From Elusimicrobiota bacterium (lineage in GTDB: Bacteria > Elusimicrobiota > Elusimicrobia > UBA1565 > UBA9628): a stretch of 64,000 nt of DNA. How positions within the stretch are numbered: the stretch's first letter is position 1; each line of letters starts with the position of its first letter. The position numbers were made by a program, and so were the translations under genes. Shown piece by piece: positions 1 through 8,745 of the stretch. Location of the stretch: positions 30,048-94,047 of the forward strand of contig JAUYSH010000091.1 in NCBI GenBank assembly GCA_030696455.1, given 5' to 3'. The notes below the pieces were generated by a model, which worked only from the letters and a program-made list of their open reading frames with translations, was not told the DNA's origin and made no database searches.

Positions 1-863
1 CCACCGGCTTCATCGGCCGGCGCCTGGCGGTCGTGCTGGCGGATCAGTACGCGGTGCGGGGGCTGGTGCGCCACTTCGCGCGCGCGAAGGAAGTGCTGCC
101 CTCGGCCGTGGAACTCGTCCGGGGCGACCTGACCGACGCGGCGTCTTTGAAAGCCGCCGTCGCGGGCGCCGACGCGGTCGTGCACTTGGCCGCGCTCAAA
201 GGCGACGAGCCCGACATCGTCGCGGTCAACGTGGGCGGGGCGCACAACCTGGTCGCGGCCTGCAAGGCCGCCGGGGTCAAGCGGGTGATCAACGTCGGCA
301 CCCAGGCCGCGCGCCTGCCGCGGCGCGGCGCTTACGGCGACACCAAGGCCCAGGCCGACGCGGTGTTCGCCGCCTCCGGGCTCGAGGTCACCACGCTCCT
401 GCCGAGCGTCGTGTACGGCCCCGAGGACCCCGGCGTGTTCGGCAAGCTCGTGCGCCTGACCGCCACCGCGCCCTTCGTGCCGGTGATCGGCGACGGCACC
501 GCCCGCTACCGGCCCGTGCACCTCGACGACGTGTGCGCGGTCATCGCGGGCTGCCTGCGCGACCCGAAGACCGTGGGCAAGACCTACGCCGTCGGCGGGC
601 CGCAGACCGTCACCTACGACGGGCTCATCGAGGGCATCGGCGCGGGCCTGGGCCGCAACCCGTTCAAGGTCCATCTGCCCGCCCCGGCGGCGATGCTCAT
701 CGCCCGGGCCCTCGCGGCCGTCATGGCGTCGCCGCCGCTGACGGTGAGCAACGTGATCGGCGCCGTGCACAGCGCCCCCGACGCCGACTACGACGCGGTC
801 TTCACCGAATTGGGCTTGAAAGCTCGTTCCTTTCCCCAAGGCATCAAGGACTCGTTGGCCTGA
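1..863 (+). CDS. NAD-dependent epimerase/dehydratase (extended SDR), 5'-truncated by window edge
   Basis: The frame is already open at the window edge (first codon at base 3) and reads TGFIGRRLA, the end of the Rossmann glycine loop, so the real start lies upstream. The GTG at 33 falls inside the NAD-binding fold. 286 residues are visible. SDR landmarks are VVHLAA, a Y-x3-K catalytic pair (YGDTK, Tyr at visible residue 111) and LLPSVVYGP. It resembles NDUFA9-like and nucleotide-sugar epimerases. Glycosyltransferases follow, so a nucleotide-sugar or lipid-linked sugar substrate is likely, but this is inference. The gene ends 58 bases before the next one. Confidence 0.85.
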   Translation, partial: TGFIGRRLAVVLADQYAVRGLVRHFARAKEVLPSAVELVRGDLTDAASLKAAVAGADAVVHLAALKGDEPDIVAVNVGGAHNLVAACKAAGVKRVINVGTQAARLPRRGAYGDTKAQADAVFAASGLEVTTLLPSVVYGPEDPGVFGKLVRLTATAPFVPVIGDGTARYRPVHLDDVCAVIAGCLRDPKTVGKTYAVGGPQTVTYDGLIEGIGAGLGRNPFKVHLPAPAAMLIARALAAVMASPPLTVSNVIGAVHSAPDADYDAVFTELGLKARSFPQGIKDSLA

Positions 864-906
864 TGTCATAGGCCTGTCGAACGCCTGAGACGGGCCCGCC
901 ATTTCC

Positions 907-912
907 TATAAT
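907..912 (+). promoter_or_regulatory. -10 box for the GT2 gene at 922
   Basis: TATAAT ends 9 bases before the ATG at 922. No Shine-Dalgarno sequence lies between, so the transcript would start at or almost at the start codon. No clear -35 is seen. Confidence 0.5.
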
Positions 913-921
913 GTCGGACTC

Positions 922-1674
922 ATGGCCAAGCCCAAAGTCATCGTCGTCATGCCCGCCTACAACGCGGAGAAGACCCTCGAGCGCACCATCAAGGACATCC
1001 CGCCCGGCACGGTCGACGAGGTCATCCTCGTCGACGACTGCTCGAAGGACGGCACCGTCGCGCTGGCCAAAAAGCTCGGCTTGACCGTGATCCAACACAC
1101 GACCAACAAGGGCTACGGCGGCAACCAGAAGACCTGCTACACCGAGGCGCTGCGCAAGGGCGCCGACGTCGTGATCATGGTCCATCCCGACTATCAGTAC
1201 GACGCGCGCCTGGTCCCGATCATGTCCGACTTGATCAGCCACGACATCTGCGACATGGTGTGCGGCAACCGCATCCGCACCCGCTGGGAGGCGCTGCACG
1301 GCGGCATGCCGGTGTACAAGTACGTCTTCAACCGATTGCTGACCATGTTCGAGAACTCCGTCACCGGCCAGAACCTCGGCGAGTGGCACTCCGGCCTGCG
1401 CGCCTACTCGCGCAAGTGCCTGGAGACCGTGCCGTGGGAGGGCAACTCCGACGACTTCGTCTTCGACCAGCAATTCCTCATCCAGGCGGCCTACCTGAAG
1501 CAGCGCCTCGGGGACGTGCCCGTCGCGGCGCGATATTTCGCCGAGGCCTCGTCGATCAACTTCACGCGCTCCTGCGAGTACGGCCTGTCGGCGATGTGGT
1601 GCCTGGGCCAGTACGTGCTGCAGCGCCTGGGCGTGATGCGCTTCGCCCTGTTCGAGCCGAAGACCGGGACATGA
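922..1674 (+). CDS. Glycosyltransferase family 2 (polyprenyl-phosphate sugar transferase-like)
   Basis: 250 aa with a GT-A fold of family 2. The N-terminus reads VIVVMPAYNAEKTL, followed by the nucleotide-binding VDDCSKDGT (about residues 37-45) and MVHPDYQYD in the place of the usual DxD, a variant common in dolichyl-phosphate mannose/glucose synthase-like enzymes. No membrane anchor is visible, so the enzyme is probably cytosolic or peripheral. It likely transfers a sugar from a nucleotide donor to a polyprenyl phosphate used by the membrane enzyme encoded next. The stop overlaps the next start (ATGA). Acceptor and sugar cannot be read from the sequence. Confidence 0.85.
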   Translation: MAKPKVIVVMPAYNAEKTLERTIKDIPPGTVDEVILVDDCSKDGTVALAKKLGLTVIQHTTNKGYGGNQKTCYTEALRKGADVVIMVHPDYQYDARLVPIMSDLISHDICDMVCGNRIRTRWEALHGGMPVYKYVFNRLLTMFENSVTGQNLGEWHSGLRAYSRKCLETVPWEGNSDDFVFDQQFLIQAAYLKQRLGDVPVAARYFAEASSINFTRSCEYGLSAMWCLGQYVLQRLGVMRFALFEPKTGT

Positions 1675-3632
1675 GCCGAGCCGCGGCGGCCTTCGCGCTG
1701 CTGACGGCCGGGCTCGGCGCGTTGTCCGCGGGCGACTCTCTGTGGGTGGCGCTGCGCCCCGGCTTCGTACCCTTGGTCCTGCTCGCGCTGACCGTGCTCT
1801 TGGCGACGGGCTCCGGGCGGATGGTGGTGGGCAAGCTCGACCTCGGCGACATGAGCGAGTCGCAGAAGACCTTGGCCGGGGCGACCTTGGGCTTGGGCCT
1901 GCTGGCCCTCGGCGGCTTCTTCCTCGGCGCGGCCGGATTGTTCAAGCCGTGGGCCGCCTCGGCGCTGCTCGCGGCGCTTTGGGTGGGGGGCTACGCCGAG
2001 CTGCGACCCGCGCTCGAGTCCTTGGCGCCCGACCGCAATCTGTTGCGCGAGCGCCCGCTCGCCGCCGCCGCCGTCGCCCTGCCCCTGCTCGCGGCGCTGT
2101 GGATGTGCCTCGTGCCGCCGCATCAGTACGACTCGCTCGTCTATCATCTCGCCTTGCCCCAGGCCTACCTGCGCGAAGGGCGCCTGTTCGCGCCGCCCGG
2201 CATCGTGTACTCCCATTTCCCGCAGAACGGCGAGATGCTCTTCTCCCTGGCGCTGTTGCTCGGCTCCGACCTGCTGGCGCAGATGTACATGTGGCTGGCG
2301 ACCGTGCTCTCGATCTGGTGGATCTTCCTGCTCGGGCGGCGCGAGGCGCCGATGAACGCGGTGGCGCTGGCGGCGATCTTCATCGCGACGCACTCGGCGC
2401 TGCTGCTGCTGTCCTCGACGACCTACGTCGAGCCGTTGGTCATGCTCTGGGTCACCGCGGCCGCATTGTCTTATGAACGCTGGCGCGGCCTCGCCGCGGC
2501 GGGCGGTTCGCCCCGCGGCTGGCTCATCCTCTCGGCGCTGTTCACGGGCTTGGCGCTCGGGACCAAGTACTACGCCGGCATCGGCGCGGCGGCGTTCGGC
2601 CTGCGCCTGCTGTTCGCCTGCGCGCTCGACCGTCGCAAGGAGCGGGCCGTCGACCTGCTCCTGTTCACCGGAATCGTCACGGCGCTGTTCGCGCCGTGGC
2701 TGATCAAGAACTGGGTGTGCGTGCGCAACCCCGTGTTCCCGTTCCTCTACAAGTGGTTCGAGAACACCGGGACCGGCTGGAACGCGGAGCTCGCCGCGGG
2801 CTACTTCAGCGTGCTCGTCGAGTACGGCCACGTCGGCGGCTTCTTCAAGAGCCTGATATCCTTGCCCATCCTCCTGCTGCGCAACCCGCTGCGCTTCGGC
2901 GGCGGCATGGACGTGCTCGGGGACCTGGGCTGGGACGTCACGCTGTGGCTGCTGCCGCTGGGGGCCTGGGCGGCGTCGAAGAGCCGGGCCCTGCGCGGTC
3001 TGCTGCTGCTCTGCGCGCTGTGGGGCGCGGCGTGGTTCTCGACGGGCGTCGTCCTTCGCTTCCTGACCGTGCTCGTGCCGGTGCTGGCGCTGCTCGGCGC
3101 CTGCGGCCTGGTCGCGCTGTGGGGGAGCCTTGCGCGCTGGTCGCGCGTCGTGCTCGCGGGGTCGCTCGGATTGATGACCGCGGCCCACCTGTTCCTTTTC
3201 GTCTTCGTCCACGCAACCTTCGGCTCGGGCGCGACGGCCTTCGGGCTCGAGACGCGCGAGGAGTTCCTGACGCGGCGTCTGGATTACTACGCCTGCGCGG
3301 ACTGGCTCCGGGGGCGGCCCGTCGAGAATGATAAAATACTGATCGTCGGGGAGCAGCGCGGCTACTTCGTGACGGCCGATCATCTCCCCAGCACCGTGCA
3401 CATGCCCAACCTCTTCATCCGCCGGGCCAACGAGGCCGCCGACGCGCCGTCGCTGCTGGCGGCTTTCCGCGCGGAGGGGTTCACCCGCGTGCTGATCGTC
3501 CCGCGCGAGGCCGCCCGCCTGGGCCCCGGCCTGGGCTCGCTGACGCCCGCCGGCGCCGCCAACTGGAAGGGCCTCGAGGACGGCCTCAAAACGGAGTTCG
3601 CCGGCCGCGGCTGCGTGGTGGCTCGCCTGTGA
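1671..3632 (+). CDS. Polytopic membrane glycosyltransferase, GT39/ArnT-like
   Basis: 653 aa, mostly hydrophobic, with about a dozen predicted membrane helices and a soluble C-terminal part of about 120 residues. The first large loop holds PPHQYDSLVYHLALP, matching the D..-YH loop of GT39-like enzymes that use polyprenyl-phosphate sugars on the outer face of the inner membrane. The start is the ATG overlapping the GT2 stop; the open frame extends further upstream but only antiparallel to GT2. Together with the GT2 and the WecA-like gene it looks like a lipid-linked glycan assembly set. The acceptor is unknown. Confidence 0.7.
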   Translation: MSRAAAAFALLTAGLGALSAGDSLWVALRPGFVPLVLLALTVLLATGSGRMVVGKLDLGDMSESQKTLAGATLGLGLLALGGFFLGAAGLFKPWAASALLAALWVGGYAELRPALESLAPDRNLLRERPLAAAAVALPLLAALWMCLVPPHQYDSLVYHLALPQAYLREGRLFAPPGIVYSHFPQNGEMLFSLALLLGSDLLAQMYMWLATVLSIWWIFLLGRREAPMNAVALAAIFIATHSALLLLSSTTYVEPLVMLWVTAAALSYERWRGLAAAGGSPRGWLILSALFTGLALGTKYYAGIGAAAFGLRLLFACALDRRKERAVDLLLFTGIVTALFAPWLIKNWVCVRNPVFPFLYKWFENTGTGWNAELAAGYFSVLVEYGHVGGFFKSLISLPILLLRNPLRFGGGMDVLGDLGWDVTLWLLPLGAWAASKSRALRGLLLLCALWGAAWFSTGVVLRFLTVLVPVLALLGACGLVALWGSLARWSRVVLAGSLGLMTAAHLFLFVFVHATFGSGATAFGLETREEFLTRRLDYYACADWLRGRPVENDKILIVGEQRGYFVTADHLPSTVHMPNLFIRRANEAADAPSLLAAFRAEGFTRVLIVPREAARLGPGLGSLTPAGAANWKGLEDGLKTEFAGRGCVVARL

Positions 3633-4663
3633 GGAGCGACGCGGGGCTGCTGCTCGTCTCGTTCCTCTGCGCGGGCGCGGTCTCCTTCTTCATGACCCCG
3701 CTGGTGCGCCTGCTGTCGCTGCGCCTGGGCGTGCTCGACGCTCCCGGCTCGGCGGTCAAGACGCACAAGGAGCCCACCCCGGTGTTCGGCGGCGTGGCCA
3801 TCTACCTGGGCTTCATGGCGACCATGCTCCTGCTGCGCCTGACGACGAACTTCCCGACCGGGACCCTCTACAACCTGCGCGCGCTCGTCCTCGGCGGCTC
3901 CCTGATCTTCGCGCTGGGGCTCATCGACGACCTCAAGCGCCCCGAGGGTGTCGACTACAAGCCCAAGTTCCTCATCCAGATACTGGCCGCGATCCTGCTC
4001 ATCCTGTTCGGCCTGCGCATGCGCTTCCTCGAGCCCGATTACGTCGCGGCGTTCGTGACCGTGGTCTGGGTCGTGGGCGTGACCAACGCCTTCAACATCG
4101 TCGACATCATGGACGGCCTGTCCGCGAGCCAGGCGGCGGTCGCGGCGCTGTGCTTCCTGATGATCTCCTTGCCGACCGAGGAGCTCTACGTCAACTTCGC
4201 CTCGGCGGCGCTCGCCGGGGCGGCGCTCGGGTTCCTGCCGTGGAACCTCTCGAAGAAGCGCAAGATCTTCATGGGCGACAGCGGCAGCCTGCTCATCGGC
4301 TTCCTGCTCGCGGGCATCTCGCTGGGCACGCGCTACTCCGAGGTCAACGACGCGGGCGTCTTCGCGCCGCTGTTGATCCTGTTCGTGCCCGCCTTCGACA
4401 CCTTGTTCGTGAGCCTCCTGCGCTTGAACCAGGGCAAATCCCCGTTCCTGGGCTCCAAGGACCACTTCGCGCTGCGCCTCGAGAAGATGGGCTTCGCGCG
4501 CGGACGCGTGGTGCTGATGGCGGGGGCCGCGGCGGCCTTCCTCGGCTTCTGCGCGTTCCTCGTCACGCAGCTGCCGCTGGGCGGCGCGATTTCGGTGTAC
4601 GTCCTCGTCGCGGTCCTGGTCGGCTGGGTCGGGCGCCGCATGGCGCTCGTCGAGATGCGATGA
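3629..4663 (+). CDS. Undecaprenyl-phosphate sugar-1-phosphate transferase (WecA/MraY family)
   Basis: 344 aa with about ten membrane helices. The family motifs are present: LIDDLKRPEG with the catalytic DD pair, NAFNIVDIMDGL, and GDSGSLLIGFLLAG in the cytoplasmic loop. The enzyme attaches a sugar-1-phosphate from a UDP-sugar to undecaprenyl phosphate, the first step in making a lipid-linked glycan. It looks closer to WecA/TagO than MraY, because it lies in a glycosyltransferase cluster and not among mur genes. The GTG start overlaps the previous stop (GTGA), and the gene overlaps the following FAD enzyme by ATGA. Confidence 0.88.
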   Translation: MRSDAGLLLVSFLCAGAVSFFMTPLVRLLSLRLGVLDAPGSAVKTHKEPTPVFGGVAIYLGFMATMLLLRLTTNFPTGTLYNLRALVLGGSLIFALGLIDDLKRPEGVDYKPKFLIQILAAILLILFGLRMRFLEPDYVAAFVTVVWVVGVTNAFNIVDIMDGLSASQAAVAALCFLMISLPTEELYVNFASAALAGAALGFLPWNLSKKRKIFMGDSGSLLIGFLLAGISLGTRYSEVNDAGVFAPLLILFVPAFDTLFVSLLRLNQGKSPFLGSKDHFALRLEKMGFARGRVVLMAGAAAAFLGFCAFLVTQLPLGGAISVYVLVAVLVGWVGRRMALVEMR

Positions 4664-6018
4664 ACGTCGACGTCCTCATCCTCGGCGGCGGCCTGGCGGG
4701 CCTCTCGGCGGCCTATCACCTGGGCGAGCGCGGAGTCCGCTCCCGCCTCGTCGTCGAGGCCAAGGACCGCGTCGGCGGCACCGCCGGCTCGGTGAGCACC
4801 GGCAAGTTCACCTTCGACTACACCGGCCACCTCCTGCATCTGCACGACGCCTACGGGAAGGCCCTGATCCTCGACCTGCTCCAGGGCAACCTCGCGGCGC
4901 ACGAGCGCAAGGCGTGGATCTACTCCCAGGGCGCGTACACCCGCTACCCGTTCCAGGCCAACACCAAGGGCCTGCCGCCCGAGACCGTCGCGGAGTGCGT
5001 GGCCGGTTTTCTTGAGACGGTGCACCGGCCGCGACCCTTGGCGAAGAACCCCGATTTCCTGTCCTGGTCGCGGGCCATCTTCGGCGACGGCATCACGCGC
5101 CGCTTCATGCGCCCCTACAACGAGAAGCTGTGGCGCACGCCGCTGAACAAGCTCACCACCGAGTGGCAGGGCCGCTTCGTGCCCAAGCCCACCGCCTCCG
5201 AAGTCGTCTACGGCGCGCTGGCCGACAACAACGCCCTGTTCGGCTACAACGCGACCTTCCGCTACCCCGTGCGCGGCGGCATACAGTCCTTGCCCGACGC
5301 CCTGGCCGACCGCCTCGAGCCGGGCGTGGTGCGCGTGGAGAGCCCGGTCGTCGCCGTGGACCTGCGCGAGAAGGTCGCCTCGGTGCGGGGCCTGGGTGAG
5401 GTCCGCTACGAGCGCCTCGTGAACACCTTGCCGCTCAACGTCTTCCTCGACCTCGCCGGGCCCCTGCCCGCGGACGTCAAGTCCGCGCGCGCGGACCTGC
5501 GCTGGAACACGGTCTGGAACCTCAACGTGGGCATCGACCGCCCCGCCCCCGCCGACAAGCACTGGATCTACTACCCCGAGAAGAGATTCCCCTTCTACCG
5601 CGTCGGCTTCTCGAGCAACTTCTCGCCGCACCTCGCTCCCGAGGGCCACGCGGCGCTGTACCTGGAGGCGGCGCGCCCCGGCGGCGCGCGCGTCGACCGC
5701 GACAAGCTCGAGGCGTCCATGATCAAGGGCCTGCGCGAGGCGGGCCTCCTTCGCCGCAGCGACGAGCTCTCCGCCAAGATCTGGATGCCGGTGCCGGTCG
5801 GCTACGTCGTCTACGACCGCGCCCGCACCCCCGCCGTGGAGACGATCTTCCGCCATCTCAAGACCCTCGGGGTGGAGTCCATCGGCCGCTACGGGGGCTG
5901 GAAGTACTCCTTCATGGAGGAGACCATACTGGACGGCAAGCGCTGCGCCGAGCGTCTCACCGGCTCCGCCGACGCTCCAGAGGATCCGCCCGCCGTCCCG
6001 CTGAGGGCGCTCAAATGA
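4660..6018 (+). CDS. FAD-dependent oxidoreductase, UDP-galactopyranose mutase/protoporphyrinogen oxidase-like
   Basis: 452 aa. The N-terminus is a Rossmann FAD site (LILGGGLAGLSAAYHLGERG, then EAKDRVGGTAGS). The region PYNEKLWRTPLNKLTTEWQGRF and the C-terminal GRYGGWKYSFMEE match a group of UGM-like flavoproteins in polysaccharide clusters. The usual role would be ring contraction or redox chemistry on a nucleotide sugar; the exact substrate is not determined. The start is the ATG overlapping the WecA-like stop at 4661-4663, because further upstream the same frame only shadows that gene. Confidence 0.75.
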   Translation: MNVDVLILGGGLAGLSAAYHLGERGVRSRLVVEAKDRVGGTAGSVSTGKFTFDYTGHLLHLHDAYGKALILDLLQGNLAAHERKAWIYSQGAYTRYPFQANTKGLPPETVAECVAGFLETVHRPRPLAKNPDFLSWSRAIFGDGITRRFMRPYNEKLWRTPLNKLTTEWQGRFVPKPTASEVVYGALADNNALFGYNATFRYPVRGGIQSLPDALADRLEPGVVRVESPVVAVDLREKVASVRGLGEVRYERLVNTLPLNVFLDLAGPLPADVKSARADLRWNTVWNLNVGIDRPAPADKHWIYYPEKRFPFYRVGFSSNFSPHLAPEGHAALYLEAARPGGARVDRDKLEASMIKGLREAGLLRRSDELSAKIWMPVPVGYVVYDRARTPAVETIFRHLKTLGVESIGRYGGWKYSFMEETILDGKRCAERLTGSADAPEDPPAVPLRALK

Positions 6019-6524
6019 AAAAGAACCTGCCGCTGCTCCTGCTCATCCTCCTCTCGGCCTGCGTGGCCGAGACCGTCGAGCGCCGCCGCCCGCGCAAGGG
6101 GCCCATCAAAGAGGTGGGCTTCGTCGATCCGGGCGGGGGGACGGTCCGCTACTCCGTCGAGGGCTGGGGCTGGTTCGTCGCCGGCCGCCGCCGCGACGCC
6201 CTGCGCCGCATCCGCCGGAACTGCGGCAAGCAGCTGGCGCCGCAGATCACCGACGAGTACCGGCGCAACGACGCCGACATCGCCTACGCCGGAGAGGACA
6301 TCGCCGTCAACCTCGACAAGGGCATGGACCATTTCAAGATCGCGCCCTTCCAGCACATCGTCTACGAGTGCCGCCCCAAGGGCGCTCCGCCCGAGACGCC
6401 CGCCGTCTCGACGGCGCCCGCGCGCGCCTTCCTCGTCGTGCCGCCCACCGCGGAGGTCTCCACGACCACCGTGATCGAGCCCCCTGTCCTGTCCACCGCG
6501 ACCGTCCCCCAGGAGCCCCAATGA
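6015..6524 (+). CDS. Small exported lipoprotein of unknown function
   Basis: 169 aa. A short lipoprotein signal (MKKNLPLLLLILLSAC) gives a lipobox with Cys16. The mature part has no family I recognise. It contains an Arg-rich stretch after the Cys, a central block rich in charged residues and a Pro/Thr/Ala-rich tail after about residue 120 that looks unstructured. It is translationally coupled on both sides (ATGA overlaps), so it is co-transcribed with the sugar genes and the exonuclease. An accessory lipoprotein of the envelope is the safest reading. Confidence 0.75.
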   Translation: MKKNLPLLLLILLSACVAETVERRRPRKGPIKEVGFVDPGGGTVRYSVEGWGWFVAGRRRDALRRIRRNCGKQLAPQITDEYRRNDADIAYAGEDIAVNLDKGMDHFKIAPFQHIVYECRPKGAPPETPAVSTAPARAFLVVPPTAEVSTTTVIEPPVLSTATVPQEPQ

Positions 6525-7303
6525 TCAAGCTCGACCGCGCCCTCTGCATCTTCGACCTGGAGGCCACCGGCGTCAACGTCCTCGAGGACCGCATCGTCGA
6601 CATCTGCATCTTGCGCCGCGAGCCCGACGGCTCCGAGACGGTCTTCTCCTCCCTCGTCAACCCCGGCGTGCCGATCCCTCCCGAGGCCACCGCCATCCAC
6701 CACATCTCCGACGAGATGGTCGCCGACCAGCCCCGCCTGTCCGACCTGGCGCCGAAAATACTCGAGATGTTCAAGGACGCCGACCTGTCCGGCTTCAACG
6801 CCGCGAAGTACGACATCCCGCTGCTCTCCGCCGAGTTCAAGCGCTTCGGCGGCCAGTGGCCCGAGGCGGGGAAAAGAGTCGTGGACTCGTTCACCATCTT
6901 CCAGCGCAAGGAGCGCCGGGATCTCACCGCCGCCTACAAGTTCTACTGCGGCAAGGACATGACCGGCGCCCACCGCGCCGAGGCCGACGTGCGCGCGACC
7001 GCCGAGATCCTGTGGGCGCAGGTTGAAAGATACACCGACCTCCCGAAAGATGTGGCGGGCATCGAAGCCTGGTGCAATCAGATCGATCCAAGCAGGGTCG
7101 ATGTGGATGGTAAATTCGTTTGGAAGAACGGCGAGGCCGCGTTCGGTTTCGGCAACAAGCATAAGGGTAAAACGATACGGGAAGTAGTTCGAGCCGACCG
7201 CGGTTACTTCTCGTGGATGATCGACAAAGGTAATTTCAGCGCCGATGTGGTCCGGATCTGTAAAGAAGCGTTGGAGGGCAAGTTCCCGGAGAAGAAAGGG
7301 TAG
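6521..7303 (+). CDS. 3'-5' exonuclease, DEDDh family (DnaQ-like)
   Basis: 260 aa. Exo I is FDLEATG (Asp and Glu metal ligands), Exo II is SGFNAAKYDIPLL, and Exo III is AHRAEADVRAT with the H-x4-D of the DEDDh type. The C-terminal 60 residues (HKGKTIREVVR...YFSWMI) resemble the DUF3820-like tail of free-standing exonucleases in Bacteroidetes. It is probably a DNA or RNA trimming/proofreading nuclease and not the polymerase III epsilon subunit. The start is chosen by the ATGA overlap with the lipoprotein. Base composition falls sharply from about 7020 onward, inside the gene and near the domain boundary. Confidence 0.85.
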   Translation: MIKLDRALCIFDLEATGVNVLEDRIVDICILRREPDGSETVFSSLVNPGVPIPPEATAIHHISDEMVADQPRLSDLAPKILEMFKDADLSGFNAAKYDIPLLSAEFKRFGGQWPEAGKRVVDSFTIFQRKERRDLTAAYKFYCGKDMTGAHRAEADVRATAEILWAQVERYTDLPKDVAGIEAWCNQIDPSRVDVDGKFVWKNGEAAFGFGNKHKGKTIREVVRADRGYFSWMIDKGNFSADVVRICKEALEGKFPEKKG

Positions 7304-7307
7304 TTAT

Positions 7308-7336
7308 CCCCGGACTTCCAGCGTTGGAAGTCGGGG
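7308..7336 (+). promoter_or_regulatory. Stem-loop covering the queC ribosome-binding site
   Basis: Arms are CCCC plus GACTTCCA (7308-7320, one bulged G) and TGGAAGTC plus GGGG (7325-7336), around a GCGT loop. The 3' arm runs into the G-rich stretch that is the only Shine-Dalgarno candidate for the ATG at 7346. No T-run follows. It could be a weak terminator for the exonuclease gene or a translational control hairpin. Confidence 0.45.
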
Positions 7337-7345
7337 GGTAAGTTT

Positions 7346-8029
7346 ATGGGTAAGAAAAATAAAAATATCGCCGTGGTCTTGCTCTCGGGAGGTTTAGACT
7401 CCACGACGGCGTTGTACTGGGCCAAGAGCGAGTACTCTTCCGTTATCGCTTTATCCATCCGCTACGGTCAACGTCACGTCAAGGAGTTAAACGCGGCCCG
7501 CGCCGTTGCGCGGGCCGCGAAGGTCCAGCTCCACGAGGTCGTGGTATCGTTGCCGTGGCTCCAAGGCTCGTCTTTGACGAATTCGTCCCTTCGAATCCCA
7601 GACATGCCGTTGAAAAAAATCGGCTCCGGCGGCATCCCTTCGACGTATGTCCCCGGACGAAACACCGTCTTTTTGTCGTTAGCCGTTTCTCTCGCCGACG
7701 CCGTCGGCGCCTCCGCCATCGTCATCGGCGCGAACGCTCTCGATTACTCCGGTTATCCGGATTGCCGTCCTCCCTTCATCAACGCCTTCGCCAAGGTCGC
7801 AGTCGAGGGGACCAGGAGAGGCTCCGAGGGCAAGCCGTTGAAGATCCTCGCCCCGCTCCTGCGCCTCGACAAAAAGGGCGTCGTTAATCTCGCCCGTCGA
7901 GTCGGCGCCCCTCTCCGTTTAACCTGGTCGTGCTACGCCGGCGGCGCCCGTCAGTGCGGTCGTTGTGATTCGTGCAAATTGCGCGCCAAGGGCTTCCGCG
8001 AAGCCGGCATTCCGGATCCCGCCGCGTGA
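7346..8029 (+). CDS. queC: 7-cyano-7-deazaguanine synthase
   Basis: 227 aa. The PP-loop is SGGLDS at residues 14-19. The C-terminal zinc site is a Cys cluster (C-Y-A-G-G...CGRCDSC). The enzyme converts 7-carboxy-7-deazaguanine and ammonia to preQ0 using ATP, a step of queuosine and deazaguanine synthesis in the cytoplasm. The GTGA overlap with queE at 8026 makes a two-gene unit. queD and queF are not in the window. Codon use in the first half is less GC-rich than in neighbouring genes. A stem-loop lies over its ribosome-binding region. Confidence 0.95.
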   Translation: MGKKNKNIAVVLLSGGLDSTTALYWAKSEYSSVIALSIRYGQRHVKELNAARAVARAAKVQLHEVVVSLPWLQGSSLTNSSLRIPDMPLKKIGSGGIPSTYVPGRNTVFLSLAVSLADAVGASAIVIGANALDYSGYPDCRPPFINAFAKVAVEGTRRGSEGKPLKILAPLLRLDKKGVVNLARRVGAPLRLTWSCYAGGARQCGRCDSCKLRAKGFREAGIPDPAA

Positions 8030-8745
8030 CCCAGTCCCTCAAGCTGTCCGACGAGTCCCGCGCCCGTCTCGTCGAGATCTTCTCCTCGCTTCAGGGCGAA
8101 GGCCCGCGCCTCGGCGAGCGCCAGATCTTCGTGCGCCTCGGCGGCTGCAACCTCTCCTGCGATTACTGCGACGAGCCGGATACTATTCCTATTCCATCAG
8201 GACTCGTGCGGTCCGCTGAATATGTGAAAAGCGAGATCGAGCGCCTCGCTCACTCAAGGTCCCACCGTTCGATCTCCTGGACCGGCGGCGAGCCCCTGCT
8301 CCACCCCCAATTCCTGATGCCCTTGATGCGCTGGGCCCACAAGCGCGGCCTCGAGAACCACCTCGAGACCAACGGGACCTTGCCGGTCCCGATGTCCGCG
8401 TTGGCGCCCCTGTGCGACCTCGTCGCGATGGACATCAAGCTTCCCTCCTCGACGGGCCGCGACACCTGGAGCGCGCACCGCGACTTCATCCGCGTGCTCC
8501 CGCCGGCCGCCTTCGTCAAGGTCGTCCTGAGCGACCGGGCGACCGAAGAGGAGTGGAAGCAGGTCGTCGAGCTCGTGCGCCGCGCGCCGCATCCCCTGCC
8601 GCTGTACCTTCAGCCCGCCACGCCCATCGGCAAGGTGAAGCCCATCCCCGCCGCCCGCTGCCTGCGCTTCGAAGCTTTCGCCCGCCGCTCCGTCAAAGAC
8701 GTGATCGTGCGCCCGCAGTGGCACCACCTCTGGAACCTGCCCTAG
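8026..8745 (+). CDS. queE: 7-carboxy-7-deazaguanine synthase (radical SAM)
   Basis: 239 aa. The radical-SAM cluster is C-x3-C-x2-C at residues 41, 45 and 48 (GGCNLSCDYC), following SLQGEGPRLG, the typical QueE N-terminus. SWTGGEPLLH is the SAM-binding GGEP motif. QueE rearranges 6-carboxytetrahydropterin to CDG, the substrate of QueC, so the pair forms consecutive steps. The start is the GTG overlapping the queC stop; an upstream in-frame ATG only shadows queC. Its stop shares the CTAG palindrome with the stop of the convergent response regulator. Confidence 0.93.
   Translation: MTQSLKLSDESRARLVEIFSSLQGEGPRLGERQIFVRLGGCNLSCDYCDEPDTIPIPSGLVRSAEYVKSEIERLAHSRSHRSISWTGGEPLLHPQFLMPLMRWAHKRGLENHLETNGTLPVPMSALAPLCDLVAMDIKLPSSTGRDTWSAHRDFIRVLPPAAFVKVVLSDRATEEEWKQVVELVRRAPHPLPLYLQPATPIGKVKPIPAARCLRFEAFARRSVKDVIVRPQWHHLWNLP

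Noticed and set aside
863..921. Shared TGTC-TAGGCCTG-like words at 863 and 23722
   Set aside because: Short and GC-rich; too little sequence to tell from chance.
7308..7345. preQ1 riboswitch before queC
   Set aside because: No preQ1-I or preQ1-II core; the segment is a simple hairpin only 9 bases from the ATG.
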